Assembly: GCA_017623215.1 (NCBI GenBank)
Contig: JAGAPO010000072.1
Coordinates: 1 to 44,638, forward strand
Direction of reading: 5' to 3'
Length of the DNA stretch: 44,638 nt
DNA from: Lachnospiraceae bacterium
Lineage (GTDB): Bacteria; Bacillota; Clostridia; Lachnospirales; Lachnospiraceae
Numbering within the stretch: the first letter of the stretch is position 1; each line of letters opens with the position of its first letter. The position numbers were made by a program, and so were the translations under genes. Below the pieces are notes generated by a model. That model had not been told where the DNA came from. It made no database searches and saw only the letters and a list, made by a program, of their open reading frames with translations. This document shows positions 17,732-25,511 of this stretch, one piece after another.

Positions 17732-17884
17732 TTACAAAAGCAGATATGCGGCAGCTCCCGCCCCGGCGATAAGCAGAACCAGAATCAGAAGAAACGCGAT
17801 AACCGGACCTGCGCCGCCATTCCTGACCGGCTTATCCGGCGGAATCGGGGAGAACGCAGGAGCAGAATCATAACATAGAATAAG
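17732..17884 (-). pseudogene. Possible C-terminal membrane segment of a lost gene
   Basis: On the minus strand a frame ending at 17732 reads a Pro-rich stretch (SAPAFSPIPPDKPVRNGG), then a clear transmembrane helix (GPVIAFLLILVLLIAGAGAA) and the end AYLLL. No ATG is available; an in-frame stop lies farther upstream. It looks like the C-terminal tail of a membrane protein whose front is gone, or a small gene with a TTG start near 17884. The rest of 17628-18065 contains no other gene apart from the ArsR promoter. Confidence 0.3.
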
Positions 17885-17942
17885 CAAAAGGGCAAATCTG
17901 AAATCATGGATTTGAATGGATACACTTCTGCTGATTCAAATA

Positions 17943-17971
17943 TGGACAACAAAGCATTTCCATGATATACT
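17943..17971 (+). promoter_or_regulatory. Promoter of the ArsR gene
   Basis: TGGACA (17943-17948), a 17-nt spacer and TATACT (17966-17971). Just downstream GGAATT (17987-17992) and AATTCC (17999-18004) form a small inverted repeat that could be an operator for self-repression. Confidence 0.6.
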
Positions 17972-18065
17972 TATATTTTAAATACAGGAATTCCCAGCAA
18001 TTCCAGGAGGCAATGAGTACCGCCGCGGCCGCGTACGCCGACTGCGGGCAGAATGGAGATAGAAC

Positions 18066-18449
18066 ATGGAGAACGAAGAGATGAAGAGAATCATCCTCCC
18101 GCACGACCACGGGCAGAAGGATGAACATATTTTAGAGGTTATGCCGGACGAAGCGCGCTGCGCGGGAGCAGCGGAGATATTTCAGCAGCTCTCGGACGGA
18201 ACCAGACTGCAGATCCTGTGGCTGCTCTGCCACAGCGAGGAATGCGTCTGCAACATAGCCGCGGCGGTCGGAATGAGCATGCCGGCAGTTTCACATCACC
18301 TGCGCAATCTCAAGCAGGCGGGACTGATTCGCTCGCGCAGAGAAGGAAAAGAAGTCTACTACAGCCTGATGGATACGCCGAAGGCGAGATTGGTGCATAA
18401 GATGGTGGATGATGTATTTGAGATGAACTGCCCGGGCGGGCAGGAATAG
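18066..18449 (+). CDS. ArsR/SmtB-family metal-sensing repressor
   Basis: A 127-residue winged-helix regulator. The N-terminus has a His-rich tail (LPHDHGQKDEH). The HTH region reads LSDGTRLQILWLL, then EECVCNIAAAVGMSMPAVSHHLRNLKQAGLI, then the wing RREGKEVYYSL. The CVC motif in the alpha-3 position is the metal-binding site class found in ArsR/CadC proteins, so it probably releases DNA on binding a soft or transition metal. It stands alone with its own promoter and terminator. A metal-efflux operon with a palindromic operator lies at 30665-32969, but its operator sequence is not repeated here, so a regulatory link is not supported. Confidence 0.88.
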   Translation: MENEEMKRIILPHDHGQKDEHILEVMPDEARCAGAAEIFQQLSDGTRLQILWLLCHSEECVCNIAAAVGMSMPAVSHHLRNLKQAGLIRSRREGKEVYYSLMDTPKARLVHKMVDDVFEMNCPGGQE

Positions 18450-18480
18450 CGGACAGACAGATTACAAGAGGGAAGATAGG

Positions 18481-18528
18481 GCAATGATTTGTTATTGTAA
18501 TAGGTAACAAACCGTTGCTTATTTTTTT
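18481..18528 (+). terminator. Terminator after arsR
   Basis: The arms at 18481-18495 and 18504-18518 pair over 15 positions with two G-U pairs and one mismatch; seven T follow at 18522-18528. The right arm also carries the CGTTGCT-NN-TTTT motif discussed for the signalling module. Confidence 0.6.
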
Positions 18529-18666
18529 ACAATAGAGATTGCATTTTGAATGCCGGGAGTATATAATAAAATATAGAAAACATGAAATCAGATATTTATA
18601 TGAAAAAAAGTGAATAAAACAATAAAAAATGAGAATGCACGTTGAAAAATGATACAAAGGAGAAGA

Positions 18667-20553
18667 ATGGGAAGGACAGAAGGAACCGGATACGAGACGC
18701 CCAGTCTGATGGGGATTATGATTGGAAAAGAGAGAGCAAAGAGAAGGATATCTCTTAACGTTCTGGCGGCGGGCTTGTGTGATAAGTCAGTTCTTCACCG
18801 GATCGAGATGGGGGATCGGGGATTCGATCGACTGACCTTGGTTCGCCTGTGGGAACGCCTTGGAAAAACCCCGGAGCGCTTTCAGATTATTATGAGTGAT
18901 GAGGAATATGAGCTGTGGGAGCGCAGGCAAAAGATTGCGGAGGCTGTGGACAGATGGGAGTTCGCCAGGGCGCGAAGAAAGTTGGAACAATACCGGGAGG
19001 ATGCAAAGGATAAGCCGAAGATTCATCAGCAGTTCGCTGGGTATTACGAACTGATTATCCGGGAGGCGGAGGGGCAGACGCCGCTGGAGGAATTGCGTAA
19101 GGATTGCCTGAAATTAATTCGGATTACGATGCCATTTTGTGATTACGCGGACTGGAGCCTTTATTATCTTGGACAGATGGAGCTTATGCTGCAGCTCTGG
19201 AATTATCGGTATCTGGAAGAGATGGGTCAACAAAGTGAGGCGGAGGAGGGATACCGCAAGCTTCTGAGATACATAGAGACACACGACTTTGACAAGCTGG
19301 AGAAGCAGAAGGTCTATCCGCAGGTCATATATCGTCTGGCAAGGCTTTTGAAGCTAACAAAGCAATATCCGGAAGCGGAAGCGCTTGCACAGAGGGCGAG
19401 TGAGCTGCTGTTACGTACAAAAGGCGGAGTCAGACTCTTGCCGGAGCTGTTAATACTGCAGATGGAATGTCAAAAGGAGCAAGGAATATTGGACAATTAT
19501 ACGGTACAGCTTGGGGTATGGGGAGGAGGGCTTGCCAAGTGTCTGGATGAAAGAGAGACCTATCGAAGATATCAGGACGAGCATCCGAGATATCGAGACT
19601 GCGATGCCTATTCGTTCACTCAGGTTATGAGGAGCAGAAGAAAGTGTCTGGGACTGACACAGCAGGCTATGGCAGAGACAGAGGAAGATCCGGAAGCGAG
19701 GTACTCTCCCAACACGATATCGAAGAATGAGAACGGCAGACATATGCCTCAGAAAAAGAGAAGAAGAAAGATTCTGGAAAAACTGGGGCTGGATGGTGAA
19801 TGCTACAGCGGATACTTTATCTGTGACTCGATGGACGCGGCTGTGCGATTCGATGAAGTGAATGATGCGTTAGAACGAGGGGATCTGAAGCGGGCCAAGG
19901 AGCAGCTGAGCACATTGAAAGAGCTGTTAAGTGCGGAGAAGAGAATGAATCGTCAGGTGATTGCGTTTCTGGAGCTTTTGATTGCGGGAAGGGAAGGGGG
20001 CATTACTGGAGAAATTAAAATTGAAAAGTTAAAAAAGATATTTCGATATACCCTTGATATTGAAGATTTTGGACGGTTAGAGAGATGCTTTTTATCAGCG
20101 ACAGAGCGGTTAATTATTCAGACAATTGCAAATGAGTACAAAAAGCTAAAAAGATATGAAGAAGCCTATGAGATGGTAAGAATCCTAACAGCTCAGGAAC
20201 GAATTGATGTAAAATACATTCAATCTATGTGGGCTGCAGGAGATTATCTGGGAGATCTGGGGCGATATCAGGAAGGAAACCAGATTATCGAGAAAGCGAT
20301 TCAGATTTCCGTTCAGGAGAGAGATTGCTGGTGTATGGATCATTTGCTATATACAGAGGCCTGGAATCTGGAAACGGAGGGCAAAGTATCCGGTAAACTT
20401 CCTGTAATGCGGAGATTCATGATGGCTTATATTTTTGCTGATATGTTCGACAGAGCGCAGGTAAAGCGACAGGTGTTGAAGCATTGCAAAGAACTCTATC
20501 CGCATATGGTACAGCGGATAGAGCGGGACTTTAATTGGTCGGATGAACAATAG
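18667..20553 (+). CDS. RRNPP-like regulator with two HTH and two TPR-like blocks
   Basis: A 628-residue cytoplasmic regulator. The layout is: XRE-type HTH at about 12-70 (IMIGKERAKRRISLNVLAAG), helical TPR-like repeats at about 75-300, a second XRE HTH at about 314-365 (SRRKCLGLTQQAMAE then NTISKNENGR), and another TPR-like block to the end. Each HTH is followed by a similar acidic helical stretch, suggesting internal duplication. The HTH-plus-TPR layout is that of Rap/Rgg/NprR/PlcR/PrgX receptors, which bind short secreted peptides re-imported into the cell. ATG 18667 follows AAAGGAG; ATG 18649 lies before that site. Its 3' end overlaps by 23 nt a convergent gene for a small exported peptide, the likely ligand precursor. 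The pairing is inference. Confidence 0.75.
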   Translation: MGRTEGTGYETPSLMGIMIGKERAKRRISLNVLAAGLCDKSVLHRIEMGDRGFDRLTLVRLWERLGKTPERFQIIMSDEEYELWERRQKIAEAVDRWEFARARRKLEQYREDAKDKPKIHQQFAGYYELIIREAEGQTPLEELRKDCLKLIRITMPFCDYADWSLYYLGQMELMLQLWNYRYLEEMGQQSEAEEGYRKLLRYIETHDFDKLEKQKVYPQVIYRLARLLKLTKQYPEAEALAQRASELLLRTKGGVRLLPELLILQMECQKEQGILDNYTVQLGVWGGGLAKCLDERETYRRYQDEHPRYRDCDAYSFTQVMRSRRKCLGLTQQAMAETEEDPEARYSPNTISKNENGRHMPQKKRRRKILEKLGLDGECYSGYFICDSMDAAVRFDEVNDALERGDLKRAKEQLSTLKELLSAEKRMNRQVIAFLELLIAGREGGITGEIKIEKLKKIFRYTLDIEDFGRLERCFLSATERLIIQTIANEYKKLKRYEEAYEMVRILTAQERIDVKYIQSMWAAGDYLGDLGRYQEGNQIIEKAIQISVQERDCWCMDHLLYTEAWNLETEGKVSGKLPVMRRFMMAYIFADMFDRAQVKRQVLKHCKELYPHMVQRIERDFNWSDEQ

Positions 20554-20680
20554 GATCGGGATCTTCAAGGTCACTGGCATAAGAAGTTGCCGAAGGAAGG
20601 GAGGCGGAGAACACCGCTAATAGAATACATACAACAATACGTCGGAACAATTTAGAATAGAATACCGTTGATTTTTTCAT
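20531..20680 (-). CDS. Small exported peptide, candidate pheromone precursor
   Basis: A 49-residue minus-strand gene starting at 20680 behind a strong AAAGGAGGA (20686-20694) and ending at 20531, inside the last codons of the convergent regulator gene. The N-terminus is basic (MKKSTVFYSKLFRR), the core hydrophobic (IVVCILLAVFSASL), and a cleavage site is plausible after SYA. This leaves a mature C-terminal peptide near SDLEDPDPIVHPTN. It is thus a Sec-exported short peptide. Next to a TPR-HTH regulator it fits an RRNPP signal precursor; convergent overlapping peptide genes are known for some rgg/shp pairs. No experimental or family match is claimed. It could alternatively be a small secreted effector. 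Confidence 0.7.
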   Translation of the reverse strand: MKKSTVFYSKLFRRIVVCILLAVFSASLPSATSYASDLEDPDPIVHPTN

Positions 20681-20808
20681 GGAAATCCTCCTTTGTGACA
20701 GTATGCTGCAGAATACATCACTGTAAGAAACAATTACGATGATTTATTAGCAGCCTGAGCATTATTGGTATTGTCATTGTAAGGAACGTCCAGGAAAAAT
20801 AACATAAC

Positions 20809-20874
20809 AAAACCGGCAACGTTTTAAAAACAAACAGAAATAGCATATAAAAAAATAAAATCGTTGCTCGTTTT
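20809..20874. promoter_or_regulatory. Inverted pair of candidate operators in the divergent region
   Basis: AAAACCGGCAACGTTTTAA (20809-20827) and, inverted, TAAAATCGTTGCTCGTTTT (20856-20874) align as AAAAC-NN-GCAACG-(N)-TTTTA. They lie between the exported-peptide gene (minus) and the secreted Cys/His gene (plus), so one regulator could act on both. The plus-strand core CGTTGCT-NN-TTTT recurs at 18513-18525 upstream of the regulator gene. Confidence 0.4.
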
Positions 20875-20982
20875 GATATGTGTTTCCTGAGGGAATGCTG
20901 TTATGATAAAGATGGTTACTAACAGACGGGATGAAAATCCTCACCCCCAAGACGATTGGGAGACAGGAAAGGAGCAATTTTC

Positions 20983-21381
20983 ATGAAAGCAACAATGAGG
21001 AAGCTGATGGCACTTGGTATGGCGGCTGTGTTATGCGTTGGTACGGGGACGGCGGCGATGGCTGCAAGCAGGGAAGAGACAATGGAACCTATGCATACGC
21101 ATAACCTTATTATTGTAGAGGAAGATCCGGATGGATTTTGGACAAGTAATGGCAGTTCTGGGCACGTTGAGTATAGCAATAACCGCTATTATTGTGTAGA
21201 GTGCGGTTACACTGAGGTACGAGTAGAAGTGGCTGCTAGCGGCTCGCATAACTACTATGTATCTAGTGATTATCATTCTGGACTTAAGCATTATTTTGTA
21301 AATACTTGTTCGGAGTGTGATTATTCATATACAAATTCGTTGAACTGCCCCGGAGATGGAGTTCATGTAACGCAGCCATGA
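20983..21381 (+). CDS. Secreted small Cys/His protein, unknown function
   Basis: A 132-residue protein with a classical signal peptide (MRKLMALGMAAVLCVGTGTAAMAAS) and probable cleavage after AMA. The mature part begins near an HTHN motif and carries two CxxC pairs (YCVECGY and CSECDY) plus several His and Tyr residues and a final NCPGDGVH. The spacing suggests a zinc-ribbon-like or disulphide-linked fold. ATG 20983 follows AGGAAAGGAGC. It precedes a three-gene ABC module and is divergent from the peptide gene. It might be a secreted effector, a substrate or partner of the transporter, or an envelope stress protein; nothing in the sequence decides this. The promoter has a fair -10 (TATGAT near 20912) but no good -35, as expected for activator dependence. 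Confidence 0.7.
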   Translation: MKATMRKLMALGMAAVLCVGTGTAAMAASREETMEPMHTHNLIIVEEDPDGFWTSNGSSGHVEYSNNRYYCVECGYTEVRVEVAASGSHNYYVSSDYHSGLKHYFVNTCSECDYSYTNSLNCPGDGVHVTQP

Positions 21382-21442
21382 TAGTATAGGAAAAATATAT
21401 ACCAAGAGAATAAAAGATTAATATGGAAATGATATGAATTTT

Positions 21443-21524
21443 GGGATGATAAAAGTTGAACGGTTGTCAGATGTGTATTTATATTTACTAAGAACAAGAG
21501 AACAGTTTTGATTTTTATCATCCC
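21443..21524. repeat. 12-bp perfect inverted repeat before the permease operon
   Basis: GGGATGATAAAA (21443-21454) and TTTTATCATCCC (21513-21524) are exact complements separated by 58 nt that hold the candidate promoter. It could be paired protein-binding sites or a long-loop RNA stem. Confidence 0.5.
21456..21485 (+). promoter_or_regulatory. Candidate promoter of the FtsX-type ABC operon
   Basis: TTGAAC (21456-21461), an 18-nt spacer and TATATT (21480-21485), lying between the arms of the inverted repeat at 21443-21524. Confidence 0.45.
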
Positions 21525-21559
21525 TATTGTTCTATGTAAATGATAAAAGGAGAAAGGTA

Positions 21560-23416
21560 ATGATTGCATCATTTAGTATCAAACAGTGTACTCGCAGGCC
21601 GCTGAAAAGTCTTTTATTCTTTGGTTTGCTGACGTTAGGAAGTTTTCTGCTCTGTCTTGGAGTACGGTTTTATCAGTATTCCAACCAGTGTCAGGAAAGA
21701 TTAGATAGGATGTTTACGACAATTGCGGTACCTAACATACGCTGGATTGTGCGGAACTCACCCGTGGGTGAGACACGCAAGGTAAATTTTTCGGATTTAT
21801 ATCAGAAAGTATTGGATGCGGGAAAAAGCTGCGAAATTGGCGAATTGGATCGACGAGAGGGATATATGGGGTATTCACAGGGGTGGAAGCCGGTTGTTCA
21901 GGAGCGCAGTAAAAGAATTGGAAGCGGAACAAAATATTATGAAATGTTTGCTGCAGTTTTAATCTTTGAGGAGAATGCTGCAACAGTAAATACGAAAACG
22001 GGCTCATTTCATATCTATCAGGTTGAGGAAGTGCTTGCGTGGGACACACGTTTTGCAATTCCGGAAAAAGTATATATTAATGAATGGAATCAGGAAAGGC
22101 AGAAAGGAGCACGTTACTTGGTAGTTGGGCAGGTGAATGAGCTGATTGAGTTACAGGGTGATAATGCGGATGAAGAAATGTATGAAGCAGAAACATTACC
22201 TATTAACTGGTTTTACATAAATACGGCTGCATTAGAAAGCAGGCAGTCTTCAGAAATACGGCAGTCTGTAGTACAACTGTCTGGCAGTTTAGAAGAATTC
22301 CTGAATTCCGAGAACGGAGCAGAGTATCAAAAGATGATAGAGCATATTTGTCTCGCACAGAGTTCGTCCTATGTAGTGTCAACGGACTGTGTGGAGAGCA
22401 TACTATCTTTCAATCAGGAGGAGGCATTTGTAAAACAGGGACGTGTATTTAACGACGAAGAGTATCAGAATGGCAGCAGAGTTTGTTTGATGAGTGAAGA
22501 AGCAGCAAGCGTGAATGGTCTGTCTGTAGGGGACAGCATTCCGCTGTCGCTATACCAGGCGGAGTATGGGACAATCGCTGGAGACTTTAACATCTGGTAT
22601 GTACGCTGTGATCCAAGTATTCCGTTTACTATGACAGAATCAGCGGAATATGAGATTATTGGAATATACAGGGCACCTCTTGTATGGGGAGGAGGCAGCT
22701 ATGAATTGGATTTGAATACAATTTTTATTCCAACCAATTCCCTGACCGAACGGCCAGAGCAGACGGAAACTACATATGGGGGCGAAGAAGCGGATATGCC
22801 GGTTGGGCTATATACCTTTTTGATTCCGAACGGACAGCTGGAAGAATTTCAGATGGAGATGGAACAGGCCGGATACCGGGATGCATTTCTTTATTACGAT
22901 CAAGGGTATTCCTATTTGGACAGCGCGCTCAAGTCGCTGAGGGAGCAGTCAAGACTTCTTTTGATTGTATGCACCGTGGTTTGGAGCGCTGTAGTTGTAT
23001 TATATTTGCTATTTGGGGTGTTGGGACGAAAGAAAGAGCTTGGGATGCTGCTGGCATTTGGAGCCGGGAAAAAGAGAGCCTTTTTGACAGTTATGCTATC
23101 AGCGTTATTGTTCCTTGTACCGGCGTCTTGGTTGGGGTGTGTGTTGGCCGGACAGGTAGAAAGACCGCTTGCAGAGAATTTGGCGGCCCAGTCCTGGTGG
23201 GAGAATAAGATGGACTATCTGTTCAGTGATTTACAGACAGAACAGTCGGGTTCAGAAGCATCAAAATTATTTAAGGAACAGACTGTGTTTCGGCCGGATC
23301 CGGGAATGCTGTACAGGATAACTGGTATTCAGGGCATTGCCATTTGTATTGGATCCTGCGGCTGCGGGATTTGGATGGTAAGGCAAAAACCGGCGGTTAT
23401 GGGAAAGGAGGAGTGA
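21560..23416 (+). CDS. FtsX/MacB-type ABC permease (long)
   Basis: A 618-residue permease. One helix near the N-terminus (SLLFFGLLTLGSFLLCLGVRF) is followed by a large extracytoplasmic domain of about 430 residues. Two helices then flank the FtsX-type motif GRKKELGMLLAFGAGKKRAF, and a final helix lies near the end (GIAICIGSCGCGIWMV). ATG 21560 follows AAAAGGAGAAAGG. It belongs to the MacB/FtsX class, which does not move substrates through the bilayer but transmits force to the outside, or exports peptides and antibiotics. It is translated just ahead of a second permease and an ATPase. The large outer domain may contact the secreted Cys/His protein encoded upstream; this is speculative. Confidence 0.8.
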   Translation: MIASFSIKQCTRRPLKSLLFFGLLTLGSFLLCLGVRFYQYSNQCQERLDRMFTTIAVPNIRWIVRNSPVGETRKVNFSDLYQKVLDAGKSCEIGELDRREGYMGYSQGWKPVVQERSKRIGSGTKYYEMFAAVLIFEENAATVNTKTGSFHIYQVEEVLAWDTRFAIPEKVYINEWNQERQKGARYLVVGQVNELIELQGDNADEEMYEAETLPINWFYINTAALESRQSSEIRQSVVQLSGSLEEFLNSENGAEYQKMIEHICLAQSSSYVVSTDCVESILSFNQEEAFVKQGRVFNDEEYQNGSRVCLMSEEAASVNGLSVGDSIPLSLYQAEYGTIAGDFNIWYVRCDPSIPFTMTESAEYEIIGIYRAPLVWGGGSYELDLNTIFIPTNSLTERPEQTETTYGGEEADMPVGLYTFLIPNGQLEEFQMEMEQAGYRDAFLYYDQGYSYLDSALKSLREQSRLLLIVCTVVWSAVVVLYLLFGVLGRKKELGMLLAFGAGKKRAFLTVMLSALLFLVPASWLGCVLAGQVERPLAENLAAQSWWENKMDYLFSDLQTEQSGSEASKLFKEQTVFRPDPGMLYRITGIQGIAICIGSCGCGIWMVRQKPAVMGKEE

Positions 23417-23419
23417 TGA

Positions 23420-24670
23420 ATGGCAGTATGGCAGTATATTGGAAGATCGCTCCGAAGAAGGCCGGTTTCCAGAATAATTTTGGGAGCAATAGGATTGGTA
23501 ATCGTGATTTTGTTATGTGTACTGGAGGGAGTATGCTTCGAGCAGAAAAAAGAACTGGCGCAGGTTGAGACGATGCCAATCCAGGTCGGAATATCGGATA
23601 AGAGAGGAGAAAAGAAGGAAGGTCTGGCGTTGTCAGAACAAGAGCTGAGTCACATTCGGGATACTACATCACTCGGAGCCTGCCTGACGGATGAAGTTCT
23701 GCGATGGACAGGAAAGCTGGTCTGGCTGGAAGGATATGGAGAGAGACCGAAGGAGGGAGCATCGGTTAGTCGGCAATATACCTTAATTGGGATCAGCAGT
23801 CTTAAGGCCGCTCCGGAATTAACCGAGGAGGAAGAGATTCAGATAGCATATGAAGGGATTTCAGGCAGGACGATATTTAGCTCAATTACACCGATTTGCC
23901 TGATGGGGGAACAGAGAATAGTGGAGCTTGGAAAGTCGCCCGGAGATACGGTAGGAGCAATTTTTAAGACAGAGGACGGCTGGTATGAGACCGAGCTTGT
24001 TATCGGAGGGGTCATCGGCGGAAGCGGTGCTGAAATAAAGGAAATATACTGCGGCTGGGAAGCGCTGCAATATTTGCAGCTGGCGGCGGAAAGCAGAGGG
24101 ACTCAGACGGTTGATTCACTGAAGCAGGAAGGGCTTTACCATTATCTTACGGATCGGTATAGTGCGGTTATCAAGGATAATGGTTCTCTTATGGGATTTA
24201 AGGCAGTTGCCAAGCGCTATTACAGTGCAGTTGATCCGCTTGCTTCTGTAGAAGAGAGAGGACTGGCTTTGACTGTCTATGACAGTTTGTACCAGAGTAC
24301 AACGAAAGAACTTAAGAAAAATATTCGATTTCTGGATGGACTTCGCCCGGTTCTCTGGGTGGCAGCTGGCGGTATTTGTTTCCTGGCGGGCTTTCTTGCC
24401 GCCCGAAGCCGCAGGCGTGAAATTGCGGTGATTCGAAGTCTGGGAGCTGGGAAATTTAGAGTGTTCCTGATTCTGGTATTGGAACAGGTTATGCTGGCAT
24501 TGCTTGGCACGGCGATTGGCCTGGGAGGCTATTTATTGTTTGGCGGAAAGAGCCTTCCGAAAGTATGGGAAATCGTGTTGATATTAATACTGTATTTGGC
24601 AGGAACCGTAGCGCCTGCTCTGCGCCTGATGGGAGATAAGAAGCTGGCGATTCTGATGAAAAAAGACTAA
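23420..24670 (+). CDS. FtsX/MacB-type ABC permease (short)
   Basis: A 416-residue permease starting 3 nt after the previous stop, with GGAAAGGAGG upstream. The first helix (ISRIILGAIGL-like RIILGAIGLVIVILLCVLEG) is at about 18-37. An outer domain follows to about residue 305, then helices around VLWVAAGGICFLAGFLAA, the conserved SRRREIAVIRSLGAGKFRVF loop, and two further helices at the end. It most likely forms a heterodimer with the longer permease, driven by the ATPase encoded 14 nt downstream. Confidence 0.8.
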   Translation: MAVWQYIGRSLRRRPVSRIILGAIGLVIVILLCVLEGVCFEQKKELAQVETMPIQVGISDKRGEKKEGLALSEQELSHIRDTTSLGACLTDEVLRWTGKLVWLEGYGERPKEGASVSRQYTLIGISSLKAAPELTEEEEIQIAYEGISGRTIFSSITPICLMGEQRIVELGKSPGDTVGAIFKTEDGWYETELVIGGVIGGSGAEIKEIYCGWEALQYLQLAAESRGTQTVDSLKQEGLYHYLTDRYSAVIKDNGSLMGFKAVAKRYYSAVDPLASVEERGLALTVYDSLYQSTTKELKKNIRFLDGLRPVLWVAAGGICFLAGFLAARSRRREIAVIRSLGAGKFRVFLILVLEQVMLALLGTAIGLGGYLLFGGKSLPKVWEIVLILILYLAGTVAPALRLMGDKKLAILMKKD

Positions 24671-24684
24671 GGGAGGAAAATCTT

Positions 24685-25359
24685 ATGGCAGTACTGGAAT
24701 TAACGAATGTATCCTACGACTACAAGAACAAATATCAAACCGTCCACGCCGTTCAGAGCGTGAGCAATACGTTTGAGGCCGGAACCTTCTACGCGGTCAT
24801 CGGCAAAAGTGGGAGCGGCAAGACAACTCTGCTTACGATGTTAGCAGGGCTTGATTTGCCGACATCCGGAACGATTACCTATAATGGAAGGGATCTGACC
24901 GGGCTGAACCGTGATGACTACCGCCTGCGCCATGCGGCGGTAATCTACCAGCAATATAACCTGCTTCCGATCCTGACTGTATTGGAGAACGTCTGCTTCC
25001 CTCTGGAACTCTCCGGGACGCCGAAAAAGGAAGCGGTGAAGCTTGCGGAGGAAAAGCTGTCCGCAGTCGGGCTCTCGAAAGAGTACCACAAACGCTTCCC
25101 TGCGATGTTGTCCGGCGGCGAACAGCAGCGAGTGGCAATCGCCAGAGCACTGGCCTGCAGAGCGGATCTGATTCTTGCAGACGAGCCAACCGGCAATCTT
25201 GACACGGAGAACGGGCAGACGGTAGTGGAGATTCTGCTGAAACTGGCGCATGAAGAAAAATGCTGCGTTATTGTGGTGACCCATGATCTATCCATTGCGG
25301 GGCAGGCGGATGTGGTGCTGAAGATGAAGGATGGACGAATGGAAGCGGAGGAGAAGTAA
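24685..25359 (+). CDS. LolD/MacB-type ABC ATPase
   Basis: A 224-residue ATPase of the MacB/LolD class. Walker A is GKSGSGKTT near 40, the Q-loop is YQQYNLLP, the signature is LSGGEQQRVAIARAL near 143, Walker B is LILADEPTGNLD, and the H-loop is VVTHD. The GNLD and LSGGEQQ forms are typical for partners of FtsX-like permeases. It is the last gene of the operon starting at the long permease. Confidence 0.9.
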   Translation: MAVLELTNVSYDYKNKYQTVHAVQSVSNTFEAGTFYAVIGKSGSGKTTLLTMLAGLDLPTSGTITYNGRDLTGLNRDDYRLRHAAVIYQQYNLLPILTVLENVCFPLELSGTPKKEAVKLAEEKLSAVGLSKEYHKRFPAMLSGGEQQRVAIARALACRADLILADEPTGNLDTENGQTVVEILLKLAHEEKCCVIVVTHDLSIAGQADVVLKMKDGRMEAEEK

Positions 25360-25421
25360 CAGCGAAGCATTTGGAATGAGGAAACGTATACACGGGTTGT
25401 TGTACTTTTCAAGAAGAGCGG

Positions 25422-25450
25422 TTGAACTTTTTGGCATTTTGTGCTATTAT
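25422..25450 (+). promoter_or_regulatory. Promoter of the PHP gene
   Basis: TTGAAC (25422-25427), a 17-nt spacer and TATTAT (25445-25450), about 60 nt ahead of the start codon. Confidence 0.6.
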
Positions 25451-25511
25451 GAATCCGGGAAGGAACCATTACTTGGGAATGGAATTTAATATATTTCAGG
25501 AGGATAAGGAT

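Noticed and set aside
20774..20977. Minus-strand 67-codon frame upstream of the exported-peptide gene
   Set aside because: No family resemblance or ribosome site; it covers the regulatory region with the inverted motif pair.
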